A stretch of 64,000 nucleotides of DNA. Source: Armillaria gallica. Its lineage: Eukaryota; Basidiomycota; Agaricomycetes; Agaricales; Physalacriaceae. The notes beneath the pieces were generated by a model that did not search any database, had not been told where the DNA came from, and was given only the letters and a program-made list of their open reading frames with translations. Positions within the stretch are counted from its first letter, which is position 1. Every line of letters begins with the position of its first letter. The DNA lies in NCBI GenBank assembly GCA_037576215.1, contig JBANDB010000008.1:248001-312000 (forward strand), in the 5' to 3' direction. The translations under genes were made by a program, and so were the position numbers. This document shows, piece by piece, positions 47,301 to 59,100 of this stretch.

Positions 47301-49429
47301 ATGGACCTCGGTAAATACTTCAATCTCGCCCGACAGGTGGACGAAACCTTAGTACTGTACAGCCTAGGTATCGCTACTGTCTTGCTGCTTGCAATCCAGT
47401 TTCGAAATGTCTTGACCACCAGGGCGAAGGTGAGAGGTTACACTGCTTGATTGGGTCATATGCTCACCGGATTACAGCTGAAAGCCATTCCTACTGTCGG
47501 GTCATCTGGTATCATCACGTCTTGGGTAGACGCTTTCAAATTCGTTCACCAAGCAAAGGAAATCATTGAAGAGGGCCTGAAATTGGTGTGCATCTGTTTA
47601 TCTCACCCTGTGGTGAATTGACGGTTGCGAATAGCACCATGGGTCCGTGTTCAAAGTACCTTTACTCGACCAATGGGTGGTTGTGGTCAGCGGGCCAGAG
47701 AAGATCAGCGACATCCGAAAGTCCTCAACTGAACAGCTGTCTTTGATGGATGCGAGTGTAGATGTGAGTGCTCTTTCTCGTTCATAGTACAATATTCTCA
47801 GTGCAACAAATGTAGCTTATACAGATAGACTATACTATCAGTCCCTCCATTGGCACCGACCCTTATCATGTAGAGGTTATACGAGGTGCCTTAACTCGAA
47901 ACATTGCAGCTTGCTTTGCAGACGTCCAGGACGAGATCAGGGCGGCTTTCACTGACCACATACCAATGACTGAAGGTATGGAGCTATCCTCCATTGCGGA
48001 TGGTGGTGCTCGGCTAACATTATTGCAGACTGGATCGAAGTTCCGGCATACCAAGTAGCCTTGCAAATTATATGCAGAACGAGTAACCGGATGTTCGTCG
48101 GACTTCCTCTTTGTGAGTACTTAAAAACCACTGCGTTGACTCCGCTAGCTTCCTGATGAGCGCTTGTTTTTGACTCTGAGGCCGGAACCAGGATTATATT
48201 GATCTCAATATTAACCACACTATCAATGCTTTCAGCTGTGCTTATACTCTAAACCTTCTTCCAGACTTCCTGAAGCCGTAGGTTCCGCTAATTCGATAAT
48301 GTCCAGACTGAGATCTTAACTGTGTATGATTAGAATCATAGCATTCTTCGCCTCACCTCGTAGGCGTGCTGTTGCCGCAGCGGAGAAATTCTTTGGCGAG
48401 ACTATACGTGAACGATTGCACCAGGAGGACGTACATGGAAAAGATTGGCCGGGGAAACCGGTAAGAAAGCTTTACAGACTTGCCGCCTATTGGCCTCATA
48501 CACCAATAGAATGATTTGCTCTCATGGCTGCTTGATGCAACCAAAGGCATCAAGGAACGTCGAACAGTACGAGAGTTAAGCATTGAGATGCTCGCTGTGA
48601 ATGTAGCAGCCATCCACACAACAACCATGGTAGGTAGTTGAATCATGCGAAGAGCAATAACGGCTAACTAAGTTATAGGCGTTCACTTATGCTCTGTCCG
48701 TGTTAGCTGCGCACCCCGAATGTGTTAAAACTCTCCGGACGGAGGTGGAGTCCGTGATCAAGGAAGAAGGAAACACAAAAGCTGCAATGGGTAGGATGAA
48801 CCAGCTCGACAGTTTCTTGAAAGAAACCCTGAGATTGTATGGTGAATTAGGGGTCTGTGAGTCGTGATTCATTTGGTACGTTATTTCTCTCTGATTATCG
48901 GACATAGTTGGAATGCGACGCAAGGCTCGGAAAGATTTTGCGTTTTCGGACGGAACAGTTATTCCCGCTGGCACTCAAGTTGCCGTAGTTTCGTGGTGCG
49001 AACATCGGGATGAGGTGACTGCCAGTTTTATTGTCAGAAGCACTTCTTACCATGTTCCCGCAGAGAAACTATGAAGATCCACTGGAATTCAAACCATGGA
49101 GGTTCTCGGAAAGGAGGAAGCAAGAAGGTGACAGTAGTCACCACCAGATGACCACACTGAGCCTAGATTTCATTTTCTTCGGCCATGGAAAGTCAGCATG
49201 GTGCGTACATCCCGCCAAACTCGATGATTTCTCTGAGGGACTGAAACTGGTTTACAGTCCGGGCCGCTTCTTCGCTGTCAACGAGTTGAAGGCCCTGATG
49301 TGTTACATTCTCATGAACTATGACGTGAAGACCGACAACAAGGATCCCCCGTGCATGTGGTTTTCTTCCGAAAGGTTCCCCAATCCAAGTACTAAGGTGT
49401 CGTTCAGAAAACGAATGTACACTGTCTAA
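47301..49429 (+). CDS. Cytochrome P450 monooxygenase
   Basis: A complete microsomal P450 of about 509 residues in 12 exons. Exon 1 (47301-47429) encodes the membrane anchor LYSLGIATVLLLAIQF. Later exons give GSVFKVPLLDQWVVVVSGP, CRTSNRMFVGLPLC, LNLLPDFLKPIIAFFASP, the I-helix NVAAIHTTTM (about 304-313), the ExxR motif KETLRL (about 361-366), FKPWRF (about 416-421) and the heme site FFGHGKSACPGRF with Cys near 453. The Cys codon is split: TG ends exon 11 and T begins exon 12, across a 57-base intron at 49201-49257 that happens to be open in frame. Overall motifs resemble fungal ent-kaurene-oxidase-like P450s, so oxidation of a terpenoid or similar hydrophobic substrate is plausible. It acts at the endoplasmic reticulum with a P450 reductase encoded elsewhere. 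No biosynthetic partner gene is adjacent. Confidence 0.9.
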
Positions 49430-49728
49430 ACGATGGGAGCGTTCGGTCCAACGGTCCCTCCGCGACCAGTGTGCTCTAGAGCAGGATTTGGAGGCTTCAC
49501 GGTAGTTTCTCGCAGTACATAACAAGGCTCTGTTATAATCTCCGAATGATATCAGCCTTGACTGAGACTGTTCACTTCTTTTCTCAAATGCTGAAGTCCA
49601 TCGACATCATTGAGCTCGGTCTCACTGGCATGAGATATGAGGGTGTATTTGTTTTCATTGCTCCGATTAAAAAGGATACACCGAGGTCCTTCGCGAGCCC
49701 ATCATGTCAGCATATAAAATGCGAAGTT

Positions 49729-50338
49729 TCATGATGCTTCCGCAAGTCTACCTCTCACGACTTCCTCCCATATAGTTTGTCCGAGTACGGTCTGCCATCG
49801 TGGGTCCAAGAGAGGGACCATCTCGTCGGGACCACGAGCATCCCGCGGAAACGGTTTCCCTCTGTCATAGCGCAGCATGGTCCTGAAAGATTGCGTGCTC
49901 CCAAGATGTCTGATGCCAGGAACGCCACACCGCCAACGGGATCGGAGATTTTAAAACATTAAAAGAAGAGAAACGGTACTTACTAGCGAAAAGTCACCCG
50001 TAATCCCCTGCAGGGAGTGGTTCTGTTGACAGAGATTCATCTACAAACGCGATGGCGTAGGACATGACACCATACGGGTGCATAACAACCTTCCACAGCG
50101 AAAATTCTGACCGGATATTTGGATCAGGTTCCGTCATCCATCGTCGTAAACTAGCGGAAGAGATGGGGGTGAGACGCGAGTTAAATCGTTGGATAACAGT
50201 CAACAGCTGCGGGATTGCCAGAGTTGATAAAAATTTTACCAATAGAGGAACGGATATGAATATATCAGCCCAGATAAAAGTACCACGACTGAGGGAAGTG
50301 GATTTTGAAGAGAGTATGTGAGCATACGGGCGATTCAT
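49729..50338 (-). CDS. Possible small hydrophobic protein
   Basis: A minus-strand frame begins with ATG at 50338 (MNRPYAHILSSKS) and runs 114 codons, with a hydrophobic stretch WADIFISVPLLVKFLSTLAI and a later WKVVMHPYGVMSYAIAF segment. A second open stretch further downstream (MLRYDRGKPFPRDARGPDEM to WEEVVRGRLAEAS, stop at 49729-49731) could be its last exon; a GTAAGT donor at about 49984 lies between them, but the phase does not join cleanly. Both pieces look protein-like and neither matches a family I know. It converges with the P450 gene. Confidence 0.35.
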
Positions 50339-50364
50339 GATGGTGTACGTGCACAGTGCAGAAA

Positions 50365-50570
50365 CGTACCCAGCTCGGCCCGACCAACCGAGCCTTCGAC
50401 AAACTGATGCAAATAAAGACGCGTCTTTTCATCCGACCATTACCAGCGCGTCTGACGCGTTTTCCGACCCTTTCCCCCCTCCCCCAAACCGGTTTCTCAA
50501 ATAGCGCAACGATACTCCGACACACCAGATTTTCCTGATGCGGACGACTCGATCTTCCTCCTACCCACGG
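50365..50570. repeat. Dispersed repeat (matches about 63749-63930)
   Basis: Shares ACCCAGCTCGGCCCGA, GAGCCTTCGAC, AAAGACGCGTCTTT and GCGGACGACT blocks with the end of the window, in the same order and strand. At 63.9 kb this repeat leads into the last R copy; here the continuation is degenerate. Confidence 0.65.
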
Positions 50571-52930
50571 CGCCTCAGACTTGTAACAATCGGTGACAGC
50601 GACCGTAAAAAGGCCGTCTCTTCCACTCTCTTCTAAAGATTCTGCGCTGCCAGCGGACATTGTCAGCGGTGTTTCCTTTTGCTTTTCCATTGCCGCATTG
50701 ACCATATCTAGACGCGTCCAGGATTTTGTTGGCGTAATCGACTCACGGATTGATAGCATGCGATGGACTGGTCATGCGTGTACGTTCGTTGGCCTTTCCC
50801 CCTCGGATATAGCTGCTGAAAGTCTGCAATAGATCTGCCTAATCATCTTCACCAAGACCTACTGCCGATGTACTGCCCAGAAATTTGGTACGCGCCCTTA
50901 TCGCTGCCTTTGGAAGCTCACACAGAATAAGATGTCTTGTTGGTAGCTGCAGTGACTGCCTGCGTCTTCGGACTCACGCCAGGCAAGAACAGTAGAGCTC
51001 GGGTGCTAGAACCAATTTTGCGGCGTTTCTTCGAAAATCAGGCTCTCACTGGGGACAGCGGGCAACCATGTACGTGTATTTTCTTTTGATTCCTTTCCTT
51101 GAACTCAGCGTTGCCGACAGGACACGTCTGTTTCGACGATGACTTTACACTGGTCCCCGAATACTCTTCCGTCGCTGTCTTAACTCTCATCTCCGTTCGA
51201 TTGACTCCACCGGTCTGAGCATGAGGAAGCGTGCGCAAAGAGGTGTCCTCAGCGTATATGAATTCTCGGGTTCATCACGGTTCGCTACGGAGCATCGGAA
51301 GGCTCGGCCTTTGAGGGAGTCTCGTCGGACAGCTGGTGGGATGCATTCTGCACGCTAGCAACAGGCTACAGCTGGGCATATAGCCACACTTTCCCTTGCA
51401 CGCGCGGTGTTGGTCATTCAGATGCTGAGTGCAACACAAATACTCAGAACATCCGGCTTTACGTGCGAGAGCTGACTAGCGCTGACAGCTCTGGTCGTTA
51501 GCGCTAGTCAGCTCTGGTCTTCAATCCTACGATCACCTGCATCGGTAGCTCTCTCGTTCGCCATAATTTCACCGTGATCTATACTTTTCCCCCACGGGAC
51601 TATCCACGCATTGTTTCAACGACATCAACGATAGTGAAAGTCGATCCCGCCCACAGTCCGCGTACGACATCTGTGGAGTTGTGGTGAGATTAGGAGAGAC
51701 GAAGATAAGATATGCTTTGGAAGCCTGTCTGGATCCGCGGACTCGACTGCCAAGCGCCCTTGCTCGGCGTATCTATCTCCCTTTGTTCTCTCTTCCGTTA
51801 TGTGACATCGACGGCAACGATTCCTTCTTCGATCAACCAGGCACCAGCGCCTCTGATGACATCGACGCTCGTACGAAGCCCTGCCGAGTCAAGTACTCAT
51901 CGTTCAGCGAAAGGAAACCAACTCGTCTCGTTCTTTTCGAGTCAAGGTTCTTGTTGCAGCCCTGCGATGTTCTCTCAGGGCAGTTGTGATCCTTCAACGG
52001 CGTCTTTCGTCTCCTGTACTGATAGCGCCAACATACAAGTTGGTTGTGTCCCACCTTCAGCCAGCCACCCGTCGCCCCACCAAGTGCAATGCGCCGTGGA
52101 GAAGAGAGATGCGATAGCTGGGCGGAAGTCCGCTTGGAGACGATAGACGACGGAAGGATAAGACCGGCAAAGTTATCAAGAGGCGTCTTCTCTTGCATGC
52201 GAATCTTGATGAAAAGATCGATGGCGCTTATATGAGTACGTCCCTTCCATCGTTCTCTCCATTCCGCATCTCACATTGACGCTTAGGATCATGCACAGTG
52301 AAGAAATCAGGGCCGAAATATGCTTACATACGTATCGTGTATGTACATCGTCTGAATAATGAATACGAGAGGTAGGATGTTGAGGGAGGCTACTTGAATC
52401 CAGCTAACGAGTCGAACAGAACCACCCTGCATCTTGATCCGGCCACATTCGGTCCGGCGATCCGAACAAAGACGCGCTCTTGTCAGCTATTGCTTTTCAT
52501 CCCCCTCGTTTTCTGATGTCGTCGTCCAATTCTATATCTCACGGACTAGGCTATGCTTCCGGACTTGGTCAAAAAATTACCGGAATGAAGACACCTTCAT
52601 TCACCCCACACCAAACCCCAACGCCGCCCATACTGCTGAAGTCAGAGATCTCCACGAGAGTATGATCTCGTCGTCCTCTGGCGCCATGAACCGCGTAAAA
52701 AGGACGCAGCTGTGAATCTTGAACTGATGGGCCCGGAAGGACAAAGAATTTGACCGATAAAAACGATGGCTTGTCATATAAACACGTCTTTTATGGCTCA
52801 GCGCTCAGCGCACAGTCGTCATATCATTAAGCATATTAAATAAGAAAAGTGATGATGTTTCAGATATATGTTAGATGTTAGTATTCTGGTGTCGCATACA
52901 TCACGGTAGGGTGTGCATTGTTGGATAATC
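50571..52930. other. Region without a recognised gene; hairpin at 51468-51515
   Basis: I assign no gene. The longest frame, 51712-52146 plus (144 codons), is rich in Ser, Pro and Cys but overlaps a 121-codon frame on the other strand and shows no family signature. A strong hairpin is listed separately. Confidence 0.35.
51468..51515. other. Perfect 16-base inverted repeat (hairpin)
   Basis: AGAGCTGACTAGCGCT (51468-51483) is the exact reverse complement of AGCGCTAGTCAGCTCT (51500-51515), with a 16-base loop. CAGCTCTGGTC is also directly repeated at 51486-51496 and 51509-51519, so arms and loop share sequence. Function unknown; it could be a recombination product or a regulatory structure. Confidence 0.9.
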
Positions 52931-54345
52931 TCAGACTTTCGATGCGAAGGTGCATCCGAGAGGTAAGATTAACCGCCACAGACCATGAAAGACTGAGGGA
53001 AGCGTCAGCATCTTAATTTCATGCGCAGACGGTAGCACATACATCAAAATAGGGAAGTACACCAACATCTAGGAGAAAGTGAGCAGACGGAGAGGGAATA
53101 TGTGCTCAAGTAACACCTACCTCCGCAAAAATAGAGGTAATTAGAAGCAGCACCCATAGAACTAAAGGTAACAATGAAAACTGCGCCTGAGGCGAAAGTC
53201 GTCATAACCTACGTGAAACAATCTAGGACGGTGCTTAACGAATGTACTAACATTGGAGGGAGATGGAAGCAAGCTTACAAAGTAAATCTTTGCGCCATCA
53301 CGCCGCAGTGAAGCAAAAACCTCGCTTTCATGCCGGCGCGGTTCTTCAAGAGCATTGTAGAATGAGACCGATATGACAAAAAGATTAAATAACAGCTGTA
53401 TTCAATCAGCAGAAGTCCACTTCCTAGGGGCTCGAGGGCTCACCGGTATACCCATCAGGAAAGGTGTTGTCTTCGGAACCTCAGGTACATAGCAAATTCC
53501 TACTCTGGGGGACGGTAGCTCGACTGGTGAAGGCATTAGCTATCTGTCATCAGGAGACAAACGGCAGCTACCTATCTCCAAAAGGGTCGAAACCATCCTG
53601 ACACAAAGAACCAATGATCCTGTCATACAGGCAACAAATACGACGAGCAGCACTCTGCGTACAGTTTTCTTGTGATCCCATAGTCGATAAGCGCGCAGCA
53701 TGATCAAAACTGCATTTACTGTCAGCCATAGACATTCCTGGGATGGAAACGAGGAACCAACATTGTAATATGCCAGCCAAAAAGGTCGTAGACATAGGAA
53801 TTAACCAGAACACGGTTACACAACTATGAAGGTGTTACTTGGTGGTCTCGTTGAGACGACGTGCATGTGACTTACTCCTAGTTCTGCTATCAATGCCAGC
53901 TCATCGCGGAAGCGCCAAACACTGACCTTGTTATCTGCGAGTTGTCTCAGTTCAGTGAAGACTAAATTCGAGACAAATTAGCGAAAGGAGGGGGCACAAA
54001 AATCGGTCACGAACCATAGGCCGTATACAGTAACACAGCCTCCGTGAAGTAACGGTTCATTACATAGATGACTTTGGGGAGGATCGGTCGTTTGAAAGAC
54101 GCCCAGATCGTTGTCACTTCTTCGTCGAATGTCAGGCAATGGTCCCATAAGAGGAGAGCGATCCCTGCGGCTGTCTCGTTGTGAGTTCCTGATGCATGAA
54201 CGTAGCAAATTTTGTTAACATACGCGGTGTATACTTTGAGAATAATACTCGGTAAACAGAGATTATAGTAGACATTAGGGCTAGTACAAAGACAGGAAGG
54301 CTTGTGATTCCCCGTACGGTCAGACATCCAGATATAAAGACCCAT
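52931..54345 (-). CDS. DUF6533-domain multi-pass membrane protein
   Basis: Multi-exon gene for a seven-helix-like fungal membrane protein. The first exon carries the DUF6533 signature GIALLLWDHCLTFDEEVTTIW followed by PKVIYVMNRYFTEAVLLYTAYG. Next comes an exon with LRQLADNKVSVWRFRDELALIAELG. After an intron ending CATCCCAG comes ECLWLTVNAVLIMLRAYRLWDHKKTVRRVLLVVFVACMTGSLVLC. A 65-base intron leads to LMPSPVELPSPRVGICYVPEVPK...GIPLLFNLFVISVSFYNAL...RRDGAKIYF. The last exons give VMTTFASGAVFIVTFSSMGAASNYLYFCG and a tail ending ASKV. The order (short N-terminus, LTFDEEV, LRAYRLWD, late hydrophobic helices) is that of Agaricomycete DUF6533 proteins. The start codon and the last two junctions are uncertain. 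Function unknown for the family. Confidence 0.7.
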
Positions 54346-56171
54346 AAAACATATCAGCCCATCAAGGACAGAAGCAAGTCCCCCGTTTTGTGATGAAAGA
54401 AGCTATTGGAATGGAGTCCTGGGCACAGGTATCAGTGTCCAGTCTATAGCGGTCTCTCGACGAGATCAAACAGATAAGATCTCCACATTGATGAGAAGAT
54501 ATTGGTACTTATAAGCCACAAACTGCATGTTGTATCGAAGAGTTATAGGGACACACGTCGTCCATTGACCAACAACATTTCAAGCCGATGGGTACTTATT
54601 TCACAGGTTTTATCAGCGGCAAAGGATGAGACGAGTCTAATAGTCAGGGCATCATCCAAGCAAAGACGCGGAGTATTAGTTGCGAACACTTCATCCAGAT
54701 AGGATGCGTCAAATAAGCTCCTTGATGGGCCAGCGTAAATTTGATGAGCAGACCAGAGATCGTGTTCAAAGTGCCGCTCCAATTAAAAGAAGCTTTCATT
54801 CCCTATATATAGGAGGAAAATCCGTGTGCATTTGATGTAGTCAATGATGTTTACTCGGAATTGATGCACAGCCTCGGAGCTCTGAGAGAAGACTGAGGAT
54901 GTTTTTACACTCCGAACACCAGTTCATCAATAGTGGCGCAGCCTGAGACACCAAGTCTTAGTAAAGTAGGACAAAAGATCAGCTTGGCGCATCGCCTTAC
55001 CTAGACACGTCCATTGGAACGCCTTAATGAATCTTATTGTGAAATTATCGGCTCGAGCGGCATGTGGTAAAATGCTGTTTCGAAGCACGAACTTCGGAAC
55101 TAAGCGCTGAACAGTCCGACAATCTTATGAAGCCAGATACATAAAGATGGCAGGACTTTTGGCTTTGGAGCTGTCAGAGGGATTGCGCTTTGAGTAGAAA
55201 GACTAGGAATCACACACTTGGTTCGTTCGCGGACCTCTGTATAAGCGAAGATGATAAAGAAGGTCCTAAAACATCTCCGATGGAAGGGAAGATAGAAGTT
55301 CGATTGAGTACGGAACGATGGATTAAAAATAGGGGGCACGGACTGGGAGAAGATAATGAACCCCGCATTTGATATCATGTCAAATTAATAACAGTGTTGA
55401 AGAAGCCGAAGAGTTCAGGCAACGTTTCGTTGTCATGTTATCTGATCTTCGACCAGACTTTCGAGGTGCTGTTACTTGGCAGATGTGCGAGACCATGCGC
55501 ACGATCACCATGGACTTTCGCGAGACGCCATGAAGACTGGACACATGCAGAAGTGTGTCATATAGGATCCGGACTGGATAATCCTGCTTGTTCGTCATTT
55601 CAGAAGAAGATATTGTCTGCAGTATTTAGTCATGATGAAGAGAGGACTCTGAGAGAGCGATTGCCATACTCAACGCAACCTGGAGGTTCCGTGCGCTAAG
55701 AACAAATCAATGGCTAAGTGCCATCCTACAACATGGACACGCGGTGTCAGTGGGCTAGAGCCGATGACAGACTGTCGAGCAGGATATGTGGATGTCATAA
55801 TCAACGTTCCCGACCGGTGATTCAAGTCGCGCTGTGAAAACGACCTGTCAATGACTTCAAGAAGAGGAACGCAGGATGATCGCGCATCCATCAGCAGATT
55901 GGGAAAAAAGTTTCCGAGGGTTGCGGCGACCACGGTCCGGCGGAATTATTATTTGCCATGTCAAGGCCTTATAAGCTCTTATTGTCAAGGCATAAGCTTA
56001 CGACTTTCTCATGTGCTATTAGGAACTCATCATAATAATTGCCTGGCGTTCGATATTGTATAGGATTATTGTCGGCTCATATAATGTTACTATAAGCTCA
56101 ATAAGATGCAGTCTGACTCACATGGACTGATTGTTAAACGGCACTAGTGATTCCATTTACATATAACTGTG
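54346..56171. other. Spacer between DUF6533 gene and Plavaka element
   Basis: No complete gene. A 79-codon minus-strand frame at 54543-54782 (SLFDASYLDEVFATNTPRLC) looks protein-like but is isolated. A dispersed repeat lies at 55010-55531. I looked for a terminal inverted repeat of the Plavaka element around 55.9-56.15 kb and did not find a convincing one. Confidence 0.35.
55010..55531 (+). repeat. Dispersed repeat, right copy (matches about 43130-43400)
   Basis: The fuller copy of the pair. After an acceptor-like AATAACAG (ends about 55394) the plus strand stays open to a TGA at 55529-55531 and encodes EEAEEFRQRFVVMLSDLRPD and then GAVTWQMCETMRTITMDF. The 43-kb copy is frame-broken after AEEFRQR. 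It looks like the last exon of an unrecognised gene. Confidence 0.5.
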
Positions 56172-59100
56172 CTACAAGTCAGAAAATCCCGTATCTTCAA
56201 TGTCGAAGTAACCCGACTCTACAGATGCATCGGAATCGGAATCAGCGCCTTCTTCAGAAGGACCCTCGCTATCCCCGCTGTCTTCGGAGCATTGATCTCC
56301 ACCATCATCTTCATCGTCTTCCTCTGTGTCTTCGCCCACCGAAGGTTCATCATCTCGCTCTTCATTTCCCGTTTCGTCTGTGATCTCAACTTCTCGTCTG
56401 CTATCGTTATCTTTGAGATTCGGGTCGGCGCCGTGTCCAATGCCGCCACCGAGATAGCGCATGCACATGTCTCTGTCAACGAAGCTTGGCACAAGATGAG
56501 TCACCAGTTAGCTAGAAAGATCCATGCAACTCACATCATAACATAGTAATTCACCCAATCTTCGTCTTCGCCCGGATGTCGCGCAGCTGATGGGGAAAAA
56601 TCAAGAAGTGTCCGAGTACGACCAGATGAAAATACAGGAGTCAAATGACAGGCTCGGAGAACCAGGGACGGATCCAGAAAACCGAAAGCACCCTCGTCCT
56701 CTACAGGTACAAATCCGATTTTGGGAAGGCGAGCTCTCTTGAATCCCCATCTATAGCCTGGCTCTGTCCCATACCACCGAACCCACAGGAACTCCATGTT
56801 CTGGACAGAATGGCTACGAGCCTCAGGTCCTGTATGGCATACCTGTGCATGGAAAATTCCAAGTACTCGAGCATACCAGAACGGGTGGGAATGAGCACCA
56901 GTCTCAGGAGAAACCATCATGACATCGCTATGTGTCCGAGGGTTAATCGAATCTTGATCGCGTCGCATATCGTATGAGGTATAATTGATTCTCATTGTTT
57001 TATGAGCGTATATTCGGTTGCTGACGATGTGGACAGATGCCCGCTGCGCATCGGAGTATGTCTCGTCGTCACCGTCAAAATCATGGCCAAGTAAGCGGGT
57101 GAGTAAATGATTCTTGAGCTTGAATATAAATCCCTGTAGTCACAAACCTGCCATGAGACACCAAGTCAAAATGAATTCTGTGTGACTCACAGTCTTAGCG
57201 GGATCTTGGCTGTTTTGATGAACGAAGGAGATGATATCATGTCGGTATCTTCGAGACTCCGATATAATATGATGAAGCTCAGCGCAGCCGGATTTGTGTG
57301 AGTCCTTCTTTGAGTATTTTATTGGATAGACATCTTCCGTGCCATGCATACCAAGTTGGCGTCGGAAATGTCGCCGTCGCTGCTCATGGTTGGCAATTTG
57401 TTTTATGGCTCGGCTTTTGTTCGTCCGAGTGTATGATGCCTTTACTGTGCGATGTGCTAATTCTCCCTATGCAGTAGTATCAGTCTGAAGTCATCTTCTA
57501 GAGTTCGAGAGGCACTACAAACCGTCTGCGTTGAGTACGAATCAGTTGTTCCAAACATGGAGATAGTGGGAGCATAGTCAGCGATGGCATGGAATTTATA
57601 TGTATTGATATTGAGCTGCCGCTTTTGCGGTCCTGGTTGGGGACTTGGTACTGGTACTGGCTGCGGTTGTATTTCATTGTGGTGTGACACTTCGGCTTCG
57701 GATTTTTTTGCTGACCTTCGTACTCGATTGTTGACTTCTCGAGGAAGCTCCACGGTGTCGAAGTCCTTCGATCAGTCTCGGAATTGACGAACCTCTTTTC
57801 CTAGAGCGGTGGAACAATTCTTGAGTCGCTCCAGGGTCAGCTCAGTATGCATCCGCAGCTTAGCAAGAGCATGCCATTCAGCAAGACGAAAAAGTAGTGT
57901 CAAAAGAAAGGAGTTGTAAGGTTCATCGAGTAGACCATCAACGACCGGAATTAAATTCTGCAGTCGATCAGGACATATCATATAGAAAAGATGAAGACGG
58001 TGTACCTGGAGAATATCCTCAAAATCTCGAGCCCCTAGCTTCTTCATTTCAGACACATTGTCTGCAAATTTTCGTATGGTATCGACCCCAAATGTTGGAA
58101 TGTGTCGGAATCTGAGAAAAGGCATCAACTAAGACATGTATTGAGACAGTGATAACAATATGAACACATACCGTTCATCAAAAGTCTCTACAAGCTGCGC
58201 CTTTTTAGTTTTACCAGCTGCATAGAGGACACGGATGAGGTGAATGAGCACTGCCTTGAACACGCCTAGCTCAAACTCGTGCATTTGATCTACAACGAGC
58301 ATCTGAAAGGGATTAAACATTGATCCAAGTCGCTCCACGAAGGCGTTCTACGATAATAGAGTTGATCATTGTCAAGTTAAGATACCGGTAACCAGATAAA
58401 CTCACCATGGTCGGAACGATAGACTGCGGTTTGCATAACCTCTCCACCGCTGCGCTACCAACTGCATACCCTTTATTGAAGATAAAGTCACGCGCCCTTG
58501 TTATCTCATCAAACAGATATGTCCTAGCTAGACGAAGACGTAGCCTCAGATCATAAACGAGGCCCATTTGATCAGATTTCATCTTGGGAACAAGGCAACG
58601 GGGACACAGACATGTCCCATTATCTCGGATATTTGCAAGGAGTACTCTGCATTGGATGTAATCAGTACTCAGTCATGAAAGAAATTAGAGCATACTTTTC
58701 AGGATAGTCAGCTGAATATGTGAATATTCGAGGGTATACACGACGATAAACACCATCGGCACATTTGAGAACAATGCCATGAATGTAAGCATGCACAAAC
58801 TCGGCATCCAGAAGGAGTTTCCACGCCTCATGCATGAGTTCACGCCGACAGTGGGTCAGCAAGGTCTTCTGTTGATTTGCACTGATGTCGAGCGTACGGA
58901 GGAAATCAGATATTGAGTCTGGAAGCTAAGGAACATTTTTGTAAGTCACCATAATTAATCTTAGAGAAATAAACGAACCGAAGGGAAAAATGCCGTTTGA
59001 TGACATGCACCCGAGTTTGGCTTTGCACGGATATACTTCGACAAATTACCAAAGAACATGTACAAAGGCCATGCCTTGGCAGTCCCAAAGTTAGCGAGAT

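Noticed and set aside
49031..49429. P450 C-terminus as one exon lacking the heme cysteine (apparently dead enzyme)
   Set aside because: A GTGCGT...TTACAG intron at 49201-49257 restores FFGHGKSACPGRF; the apparent loss comes from reading through the intron.
50265..50759. 164-codon minus-strand frame
   Set aside because: It lies across the dispersed repeat, has biased low-complexity composition and no family motif; the related frame at 63672-63989 is not conserved codon by codon.
51712..52146. 144-codon Ser/Pro/Cys-rich frame as a secreted or hydrophobin-like protein
   Set aside because: It lacks a signal peptide and the hydrophobin cysteine spacing, and a frame of similar length overlaps on the other strand.
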